Shown: piece by piece, positions 57,811 to 64,000 of the stretch
Numbering within the stretch: position 1 is the stretch's first letter
How the letters are laid out: the number at the start of each line of letters is the position of its first letter
Assembly (NCBI RefSeq): GCF_014645355.1
Contig: NZ_BMLS01000005.1
Coordinates: forward strand, 124,001 to 188,000
DNA: 64,000 nt
Origin: Bowmanella pacifica
GTDB lineage: Bacteria; Pseudomonadota; Gammaproteobacteria; Enterobacterales; Alteromonadaceae
Reading direction: 5' to 3'
Notes under the pieces: generated by a model
Seen by the model: the letters and a program-made list of their open reading frames with translations, nothing else
Database searches by the model: none
What the model was told of the DNA's origin: nothing
Program-made: the position numbers and the translations under genes

Positions 57811-58365
57811 TCAATCTATGGTTTTTACCGGGATCGCATCTAACTGCCAACGCCACGAGGCCACGGTCGGATTGACCGGCAGCATATCGATACAATCTAC
57901 AGGACAGGGCTCTACGCAAAGGTCACAGCCCGTACATTCATCCGTCAGCACGGTGTGCATCTGTTTGGAAGCCCCGACTATGGCATCAACAGGGCAGGCC
58001 TGAATACATTTGGTACACCCGATGCATTCATCTTCGCGGATAAAGGCGACTTTTTTGACTTCTCCCTCGCCATGCGCTGAATCCAAAGGCTTGGCTTCCA
58101 CCCCCATCAGGTCGGCCAATTGTCTGATGGTTGCTTCGCCCCCTGGTGGGCATTTATTAATATCATCACCGTTGGCAATGGCTTCAGCATAGGGACGACA
58201 ACCGGGAAAGCCACATTGGCCACATTGAGTTTGCGGCAAAATAGCGTCTATTTGTTCAACTAAGGGGTCACTTTCCACCTTAAAGCGTATGGCCGCGTAT
58301 CCCAGTACCAAGCCGAATATCAGTGCCAGCAAGCCGATAGCTACAAGAGCGTAGAACAAGGTCAT
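57811..58365 (-). CDS. rsxB: Rsx/Rnf electron transport complex subunit B
   Basis: 184 residues. N-terminal membrane helix, then a four-Cys cluster ([29 protein letters not shown], split: CGQCGFPGC...KCPPGG) and two ferredoxin motifs [14 protein letters not shown] and [15 protein letters not shown]. Delivers electrons within the complex. Confidence 0.96.
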   Translation of the reverse strand: MTLFYALVAIGLLALIFGLVLGYAAIRFKVESDPLVEQIDAILPQTQCGQCGFPGCRPYAEAIANGDDINKCPPGGEATIRQLADLMGVEAKPLDSAHGEGEVKKVAFIREDECIGCTKCIQACPVDAIVGASKQMHTVLTDECTGCDLCVEPCPVDCIDMLPVNPTVASWRWQLDAIPVKTID

Positions 58366-58946
58366 CAGAGTTTAACCAAGCCGGTAAAGCCCATAAAGGC
58401 AAGGGACATAAGGCCAGCGGTAATCATGGCAATGGATGCGCCTTTAAATGGGGTAGGGACATCGGCTGCGGCAAGCCGTTCTCGCATGGCGGCAAACAGG
58501 ATCAACACCAGAGAAAATCCAGCTGCGGCACCAAAACCATAAACCACAGATTGGATAAAATTGTGTTGTTCACGCACATTCAGTAATGCCACCCCCAACA
58601 CTGCACAATTGGTGGTGATAAGGGGTAGGAATATACCCAGTAAGCGGTACAGGGTAGGGCTGGTTTTATGCACCACCATTTCGGTGAACTGCACCACAAC
58701 GGCAATCACTAAGATAAAACTCAGGGTGCGCAAATAACCGATACCTAAAGGTAACAGTACATAATGTTCAACCAGATAACTGGTTAGTGAGGCCAGGGTT
58801 AGTACAAAGGTCGTCGCCATCGACATACCGATGGCTGTTTCCAGTTTGCCAGATACGCCCATAAAAGGGCAAAGGCCGAGAAAATTGACCAATACAAAAT
58901 TGTTTACCAACACTGTGCCAATTAGCAGCAGGAGATATTCAGTCAT
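58365..58946 (-). CDS. rsxA: Rsx/Rnf electron transport complex subunit A
   Basis: 193 residues, six helices. [24 protein letters not shown] and [16 protein letters not shown] are the RnfA/NqrE motifs. First gene of the rsxABCDGE-nth-gloA run; its start codon lies about 140 bp from the tRNA-Asn pair. Confidence 0.96.
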   Translation of the reverse strand: MTEYLLLLIGTVLVNNFVLVNFLGLCPFMGVSGKLETAIGMSMATTFVLTLASLTSYLVEHYVLLPLGIGYLRTLSFILVIAVVVQFTEMVVHKTSPTLYRLLGIFLPLITTNCAVLGVALLNVREQHNFIQSVVYGFGAAAGFSLVLILFAAMRERLAAADVPTPFKGASIAMITAGLMSLAFMGFTGLVKL

Positions 58947-59088
58947 GCCTATACGGAGGTTCGGATTGCTGGGCTTATTATCCGTTTTTACGAGCAGATT
59001 AACAACTTGATATTACTAGGGTTATTAATGGAAAAATGTAGGTATAGTGCGGCTTAGCAAAGAGATAAGGAGAATTTTAGCCTAGGAG

Positions 59089-59165
59089 TGGCTCCCCCTC
59101 CCCGACTCGAACGGGGGACCTGCGGATTAACAGTCCGTCGCTCTAACCAACTGAGCTAAGGGGGA
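59089..59165 (-). tRNA. tRNA-Asn (GTT)
   Basis: 77 nt including an encoded CCA. Acceptor TCCCCCT pairs with AGGGGGA, D-arm GCTCAGTTGGTTAGAGC, anticodon loop CTGTTAA (GUU) between CGGA and TCCG-type stem arms, T-arm GGTTCGAGTC-type loop. Second copy of two on the minus strand. Confidence 0.97.
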
Positions 59166-59186
59166 ACAGAAATGTATTAGTGAATT

Positions 59187-59263
59187 TGGCTCCCCCTCCC
59201 CGACTCGAACGGGGGACCTGCGGATTAACAGTCCGTCGCTCTAACCAACTGAGCTAAGGGGGA
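59187..59263 (-). tRNA. tRNA-Asn (GTT), second copy
   Basis: Identical over its full length to the copy at 59089-59165, separated by 21 bp. The pair is cotranscribed from the promoter at 59325-59353. Confidence 0.97.
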
Positions 59264-59324
59264 GCAGATATTCACTATTGAAGCGACATTTCTAACGTTA
59301 GAAGGGCCGTTTCAACGGAGGCGA

Positions 59325-59353
59325 ATATTAATGAGCTGCCCTAAGGGTGTCAA
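59325..59353 (-). promoter_or_regulatory. Sigma70 promoter of the tRNA-Asn pair
   Basis: On the minus strand TTGACA (59353-59348) and TAATAT (59330-59325) are 17 bp apart, followed by a GC-rich discriminator (TCGCCTCCG), typical of stable-RNA promoters under stringent control. Confidence 0.85.
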
Positions 59354-60091
59354 CAGCGGAATTAATAAATTTTACCACTTTATGACTGTTTGGCTATTTG
59401 CTAGGCAAACAGGTGGAAAGTTCGCCCCTTGGGCATCGATGTGATTGTGAGGATCTAGACGATCCTGGCCGGACATCAAGTGTGTGGGGTAAGGATCTAT
59501 GATGGGAATAAAAAACGACCGCTTATCCAAATTTGTTATTACAAAACCCTTGCAGGCTGTATAGGCAAACAGTGTTTAACAAAACTGCAACATAGCACTG
59601 GCGTCCCAAAGGTTAGTGGCGACTTACCATTTTTTGTCCACAGTGGGGTGAAAAACGCGAGGCCACTGGGCAGACAGGAGTTATCCACTAAATCTGTGGA
59701 TAACTATGTTGATGAATCGGGAGAAAATGCGCTGAGCGCAGTAAAAATGCTGTCAAGGGGGCAGGTGTAGAAATCTTGATTATTTTGATAAAGTGCTTAT
59801 TTAACAATGCTTTATGTTGTTTCTTGGTGAATGGTTGGACATCTTGGCCGAATTTTGCACGCGAATGTACATTCCTTGTTAGTTGTTTTTGTTTGTAGAA
59901 ATTAAATTATCCAGTAAATCAGTTGATTAAACTCGCTGATGAGGTTCTTCCGGCTATTGTGCTTGACTTAACCTGCCGCCATTAAACCACGTCAGAAATT
60001 ACGCTAACACTCATATTTCCATACAAATGTTCTGTATCGATCAGTTGGTCTTCTGAGGCTCCTCCCTTATTATGGAAGGCCAATTTACTGA
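59354..60091. other. 740-bp gap with DnaA-box-like motifs and no convincing gene
   Basis: An open frame at 59480-59770 (GTG start, no ribosome binding site) has no family signature and overlaps the DnaA-like sites. The right part, 59770-59930, is AT-rich. GATC occurs at three sites around 59453-59496. Promoter of the MATE gene must lie at its right end. Confidence 0.5.
59634..59703. promoter_or_regulatory. Cluster of DnaA-box-like sequences
   Basis: TTGTCCACA at 59634-59642 (one mismatch to TTATCCACA), TTATCCACT at 59681-59689 (one mismatch) and TGTGGATAA at 59695-59703 (perfect match on the minus strand). The last two form an inverted pair. A further weak site (TTATCCAAA) lies near 59524. 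Confidence 0.6.
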
Positions 60092-61474
60092 TTGAGCGAC
60101 ACAGTGCGATCTTCCGCCAGCCATGATTTGATTAATCGCCCCATAGCTACCACCTTGAAGCAAATGACCCTTCCCATGATTATGGGTATGGTGATGCTGA
60201 TGACCTTTGGGTTGGTAGATACGTTTTTTGTCAGTTTGCTAGGGACGGATGAGTTAGCGGCAATCAGTTTCACTTTTCCGGTTACCTTTACGGTCATCAG
60301 CTTGAATATTGGTTTGGGTATCGGCACCTCTGCAACTATTGCCCGTTACTTGGGGGCCGGTAATGCGCATCTGGCCAGGGAGTTTGGCAGTGGTGCCCTG
60401 ATGCTGTCTTTTTTACTGGTCGGATTGCTGGCCGTAATCGGCTTTTTCTCTATCGAACCGGTATTTCGTTTGTTGGGCGCGTCCGAGTCTCAACTTGTGC
60501 ATATACGCGACTATATGCATATCTGGTATGTGGCGGGTATTTTTCTCGCCTTGCCTATGGTGGGTAATGCCGTACTCAGAGCCTCTGGTGATACTAAAAC
60601 CCCCAGCGCCGTGATGGCCGCAGGGGGACTTATTAATGCGATTTTAGATCCTCTGTTGATCTTTGGCTGGGGACCCTTTCCAGCTCTGGGTATACAAGGG
60701 GCGGCATTGGCCACCATGATCGCCTGGATCGCTGGCTGTGTTTATATCCTGTATTTGCTGGTTCAAAGAGGCTTGATCTTGCCACGTCTGTTAACACTGA
60801 GTGAGTTTCGCATGACCAGCCGCGCGGTGTTAAAGATTGGTCTACCGGCAGCGGGAGCTAATATGCTGACACCTGTCGCTAATGGGGTTCTGACCGCGAT
60901 TGTGGCGACCTACGGTGCAGAAGCTGTGGCAACCTGGGGGGTGGGAAACCGATTGGAGTCTATCGCTTGTATTGTCGTGCTGGCGCTGTCTATGAGTTTA
61001 CCGCCTTTTATCAGTCAGAATTTTGGTGCTGGCCGGATAGATAGGGTGAAAGAAGGTTACATGCTGTGTATGCGATTCGTTATGCTGTGGCAGTTTGGGA
61101 TCTTTTTACTGCTTTGGTTGGCATCGCCGCTGATCGCCATGACCTTTGCTGAGGAGCAGCGCGTGGCCGACCTGATCCAGCTATTTTTGATGATAGTGCC
61201 ACTTGGGTATGGTTTGCAGGGCATTATTATCCTGACTAACTCGTCTTTTAATGCCATGCACAAGCCCATGAGTGCACTGTTACTGAGCTTGTTGCGTTTA
61301 TTTGTGTTTTTTGTGCCGATTTCTTACCTTGGCAGCCGTTTGTATGCCTTACCTGGCATGTTCGTGGCCGGTATTCTCGCCAATGTACTCACGGCCTTGG
61401 TGGCATTTTTGTGGTTTAAACGTTTGTTGGAAGAAGAGCATCAATTGCAGCAAGCACAGGAGGTGGCCGGATGA
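60092..61474 (+). CDS. MATE family efflux transporter
   Basis: 460 residues with twelve membrane helices. Typical MATE blocks: [59 protein letters not shown]-type segment, and the repeated half with [30 protein letters not shown]. The start is TTG 60092 behind GGAAGG at long spacing; GTG 60104 is an alternative. Exports cationic drugs or metabolites by Na+ or H+ exchange. Overlaps uvrB by four bases, so they are cotranscribed. Confidence 0.92.
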   Translation: MSDTVRSSASHDLINRPIATTLKQMTLPMIMGMVMLMTFGLVDTFFVSLLGTDELAAISFTFPVTFTVISLNIGLGIGTSATIARYLGAGNAHLAREFGSGALMLSFLLVGLLAVIGFFSIEPVFRLLGASESQLVHIRDYMHIWYVAGIFLALPMVGNAVLRASGDTKTPSAVMAAGGLINAILDPLLIFGWGPFPALGIQGAALATMIAWIAGCVYILYLLVQRGLILPRLLTLSEFRMTSRAVLKIGLPAAGANMLTPVANGVLTAIVATYGAEAVATWGVGNRLESIACIVVLALSMSLPPFISQNFGAGRIDRVKEGYMLCMRFVMLWQFGIFLLLWLASPLIAMTFAEEQRVADLIQLFLMIVPLGYGLQGIIILTNSSFNAMHKPMSALLLSLLRLFVFFVPISYLGSRLYALPGMFVAGILANVLTALVAFLWFKRLLEEEHQLQQAQEVAG

Positions 61475-63474
61475 GCCGTGGATTTGAACTGAAAGCCAAT
61501 TATCGTCCAGCAGGTGACCAGCCCAAAGCCATTGAGGCATTGGTCGACGGACTGGATAATGGCCTGGCTTGTCAAACCTTGCTGGGGGTTACCGGGTCCG
61601 GTAAGACCTTTACCATGGCCAGCGTGATTGAGAAAGTGCAGCGTCCTACCTTGATTTTGGCTCACAATAAAACGCTTGCCGCTCAATTGTATGGGGAAAT
61701 GAAAGAGTTTTTCCCCAACAATGCGGTGGAGTATTTCGTTTCTTATTACGACTACTACCAACCTGAAGCCTATGTTCCTACTACCGACACCTTTATAGAG
61801 AAAGATGCGTCTATCAACGATCACATTGAGCAAATGCGTTTATCTGCCACCAAAGCCTTGATGGAGCGCCGTGATGTGGTAATAGTGTCCAGCGTATCCG
61901 CCATATATGGCTTGGGTGATCCTGAGTCCTATATGAAGATGTTGTTACATCTGCGCCAAGGAGACCTGATGGACCAGCGCGACATCTTGCGTCGTCTGGC
62001 CGAGCTGCAATATACCCGTAATGATGTGAGCTTTGAGCGCGGTACTTTTCGTGTACGTGGGGATGTGATTGATATTTTTCCGGCTGATTCCGATCGACAG
62101 GGCGTCAGGGTCGAATTGTTTGACGAGGAGATTGAAAAGATCAGTCTGTTTGATCCGCTGACCGGGGCGGTGGAGAAATCGGTAGCTCGGGCCACGGTAT
62201 TCCCTAAAACCCACTATGTGACCCCAAGGGAAAAAATCCTGGATGCCATTGAGCATATCAAGGTTGAGCTCAAAGAAAGACGCGAGCAACTGAAAAGCGT
62301 GAACAAACTCATCGAGGAGCAACGTATTGCTCAGCGCTGCCAGTTTGATATCGAAATGATGCTTGAGCTTGGTTATTGCTCAGGGATAGAAAACTACTCA
62401 CGCTACCTGTCCGGACGGGCTCCGGGTGAGCCACCGCCAACCCTGATAGATTATTTTCCGGCAGATGGGTTACTTTTTATTGATGAGTCACACGTCACGG
62501 TGTCACAGATTGGTGCCATGTATAAAGGCGACCGCTCGCGTAAGGAAACGCTGGTGGAATACGGCTTTCGCTTACCTTCGGCATTAGACAATCGTCCCCT
62601 TAAATTTGAAGAGTTTGAACAACTGTCTCCCCAAACCGTTTATGTGTCGGCTACACCAGGTAAATATGAGCTGGAGAAATCGGCCGGCGATGTGGTGGAG
62701 CAGGTGGTCAGGCCCACTGGTCTGGTGGATCCTGAGTTGGAGATTCGTCCGGTGGGGACTCAGGTGGACGATTTGCTATCCGAGGTGCACAAAAGAGTGG
62801 CCTTGGATGAACGGGTGTTGGTGACAACCCTGACCAAACGTATGGCTGAAGATTTAAGTGATTACCTGGACGAGCATGGGGTAAAGGTTCGTTACCTGCA
62901 TTCTGATATCGATACGGTAGAACGGATGGAAATTATCCGTGATCTGCGTCTGGGCAAGTTCGATGTATTGGTGGGAATCAACTTATTGCGAGAGGGCCTG
63001 GATATGCCAGAGGTCTCGCTAGTGGCCATACTGGATGCGGATAAGGAAGGTTTTTTACGTTCAGATCGCTCTTTGATTCAGACTATTGGCCGTGCGGCCC
63101 GACACCCGAATGGCAGGGCGATACTCTACGCCGATGTGATAACAGGCTCGATGCAGCGTGCTATTGACGAGACCAACCGACGCCGTGAAAAGCAGCAAGC
63201 CCATAACCTGGAACATGGTATTCAGCCACAACGGCTGAATAAACCTGTTACCGATGTGATGGACTTAGGTGAGCGTAAGCGAACCGAGCGACAGGCTAAC
63301 GTGGCTGAGAATCGTAAAGGCTATGCAGCTCAATCGCCAGACAAGTTGTTGCATGAGATTGGTGAACTGGAAGATAAAATGTTTAAACATGCCAGGGAGT
63401 TGGAGTTTGAACAGGCGGCTGCAGTACGCGACCAGATCGAGCAATTACGCCAGCAGTTAGTCGCTATTTCATGA
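61471..63474 (+). CDS. uvrB: Excinuclease ABC subunit B
   Basis: 667 residues. Walker [11 protein letters not shown] (~38-47), damage-probing beta-hairpin [20 protein letters not shown], helicase motifs [43 protein letters not shown], and a C-terminal UVR domain ([17 protein letters not shown]). Loads UvrC at DNA lesions with UvrA. Confidence 0.98.
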   Translation: MSRGFELKANYRPAGDQPKAIEALVDGLDNGLACQTLLGVTGSGKTFTMASVIEKVQRPTLILAHNKTLAAQLYGEMKEFFPNNAVEYFVSYYDYYQPEAYVPTTDTFIEKDASINDHIEQMRLSATKALMERRDVVIVSSVSAIYGLGDPESYMKMLLHLRQGDLMDQRDILRRLAELQYTRNDVSFERGTFRVRGDVIDIFPADSDRQGVRVELFDEEIEKISLFDPLTGAVEKSVARATVFPKTHYVTPREKILDAIEHIKVELKERREQLKSVNKLIEEQRIAQRCQFDIEMMLELGYCSGIENYSRYLSGRAPGEPPPTLIDYFPADGLLFIDESHVTVSQIGAMYKGDRSRKETLVEYGFRLPSALDNRPLKFEEFEQLSPQTVYVSATPGKYELEKSAGDVVEQVVRPTGLVDPELEIRPVGTQVDDLLSEVHKRVALDERVLVTTLTKRMAEDLSDYLDEHGVKVRYLHSDIDTVERMEIIRDLRLGKFDVLVGINLLREGLDMPEVSLVAILDADKEGFLRSDRSLIQTIGRAARHPNGRAILYADVITGSMQRAIDETNRRREKQQAHNLEHGIQPQRLNKPVTDVMDLGERKRTERQANVAENRKGYAAQSPDKLLHEIGELEDKMFKHARELEFEQAAAVRDQIEQLRQQLVAIS

Positions 63475-63608
63475 CAAAATAGCCAATCTAAGCGGTGAGT
63501 GCAGGTTACAGGGCTGTGAAATATACCCGAAACCGATAAATTGTTGTTTGCCAGGCTGGTCTAAACAAGTGTAGTATCTTTTGGCATACCTATAAGATCT
63601 GGACCGAT

Positions 63609-64000
63609 ATGCTAAACAGACTACAAGAATCTGATATCAAGTTGTTGAGGGTGTTTTACGCTGTGGCATCCTGCAATGGTTTTACCGCCGCTGAGCCTGT
63701 GCTGCGTATGCAGCGACCCAACATTAGTGCCGCCATCAAAAAATTGGAAGAGCGATTGGATTTGGTGTTGTGTCATCGCGGTCGTGGTGGTTTTCAAATG
63801 ACCAAGGAAGGCGAAGTGGTTTTCCAGGAAACCAAGCGCATTTTTAATGCCTTTGATAACTTCGTTTTTAATCTCAAAAGTTTACATGATGACTACTCGG
63901 GGCATATTACGCTGGTACTGATGTCCAGTTTACCGCTGAGTTTGTCCCAGGCCGTTAGCCAGGCGGTCAAGAGCACCATGCAGAAGTTTGATGATATTCA
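63609..64000 (+). CDS. LysR-type transcriptional regulator, N-terminal part (3' end outside window)
   Basis: ATG 63609 opens a frame that runs off the window after ~130 residues. The N-terminal winged helix (LKLLRVFYAVASCNGFTAAEPVLRMQRPNISAAIKKLEERLDLVLCHRG, split here: residues ~10-58) is the LysR DNA-binding domain, followed by the linker helix (GEVVFQETKRIFNAFDNFVFNLK). The effector domain begins at the end. Target genes are unknown. Confidence 0.88.
   Translation, partial: MLNRLQESDIKLLRVFYAVASCNGFTAAEPVLRMQRPNISAAIKKLEERLDLVLCHRGRGGFQMTKEGEVVFQETKRIFNAFDNFVFNLKSLHDDYSGHITLVLMSSLPLSLSQAVSQAVKSTMQKFDDI

Noticed and set aside
59089-59263. tRNA-Asn pair as an integration site
   Set aside because: No integrase, direct repeat of the tRNA end or foreign gene content nearby; the duplication is a plain tandem gene pair.
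59480-59770. 96-codon GTG-started frame in the tRNA-MATE gap
   Set aside because: No ribosome binding site, no family signature, overlaps DnaA-box-like sites.

Overview
The window reads as a continuous stretch of chromosome from a marine-type gammaproteobacterium, most likely of the Alteromonadales (Alteromonadaceae-like). This assignment is inference. It rests on the apt-dnaX-ybaB-recR-htpG-adk order, a rsxABCDGE-nth operon, an E. coli-order his operon with a hisL attenuator, a large TonB-dependent receptor next to a TtpC/ExbB2/ExbD2/TonB2-type energising system, motY beside rnt, and an Mrp antiporter. There is no integrase, transposase, CRISPR array or prophage; nearly everything is core or lineage-typical gene content.

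Layout. 1-2.3 kb: 3' end of a leucine-type amino-acid dehydrogenase, the 4.5S SRP RNA, a ComFB-like protein and tryptophan 2,3-dioxygenase. 2.6-9.3 kb: a TonB-dependent receptor followed by a TPR/2OG-Fe(II) oxygenase, a methyltransferase-like protein and a TPR/Asp-Asn hydroxylase-like protein. 9.8-14.8 kb: a six-gene TonB2-type operon (DUF3450, TtpC-like ExbB, ExbB, ExbD, TonB, TPR protein). 15.1-17.3 kb: a compact RiPP locus with a Cys-repeat precursor (HvfA/bufferin type), its DUF692 (MNIO) enzyme and its DUF2063 partner. 17.3-25.7 kb: housekeeping genes apt, dnaX, ybaB, recR, htpG, adk, a hydrolase and an IbpA-like small heat-shock gene. 25.9-29.7 kb: miscellaneous enzymes. 29.9-37.2 kb: hisGDCBHAFI on the minus strand with leader peptide and attenuator. 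37.4-43.8 kb: a small hypothetical gene and mrpA(B)CDEFG. 43.8-49.7 kb: dsbB, fadR, sodB, grxD, bfr, bfd, a 2-Cys peroxiredoxin, a universal stress protein and rnt. 49.9-59.0 kb: motY, then glpQ-like, gloA, nth and rsxEGDCBA on the minus strand. 59.1-64 kb: two tRNA-Asn genes, an 830-bp gap with DnaA-box-like motifs, a MATE exporter, uvrB and the start of a LysR-type regulator.

The most interesting signals are these. (1) The HvfA-type precursor has seven near-identical 51-bp units and 16 cysteines beside its modifying enzymes, with a strong hairpin between precursor and enzyme. (2) dnaX has an A9 slippery run after which both shifted frames stop within a few codons, predicting a short gamma-like product, followed by a (GAGCCT)21 microsatellite. 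(3) A ROSE-type RNA thermometer lies ahead of the small heat-shock gene behind a sigma32-like promoter, and a perfect inverted repeat covers the htpG ribosome binding site. (4) The bacterioferritin keeps its haem ligand but has lost three ferroxidase-centre residues. (5) Two different 2-oxoglutarate-oxygenase-like proteins and a methyltransferase-like protein follow one TonB receptor. (6) DnaA-box-like sites cluster upstream of the tRNA-Asn pair.

Functionally, much of the window concerns metals and redox (receptor plus TonB2 system, copper-type metallophore locus, Fur-controlled bfd, bfr, Grx4, Fe-SOD, peroxiredoxin, Rsx) and ion-coupled energetics (Mrp, Rsx, the sodium-motor protein MotY). 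All assignments come from reading the sequence and from knowledge of the families; no database search was run.
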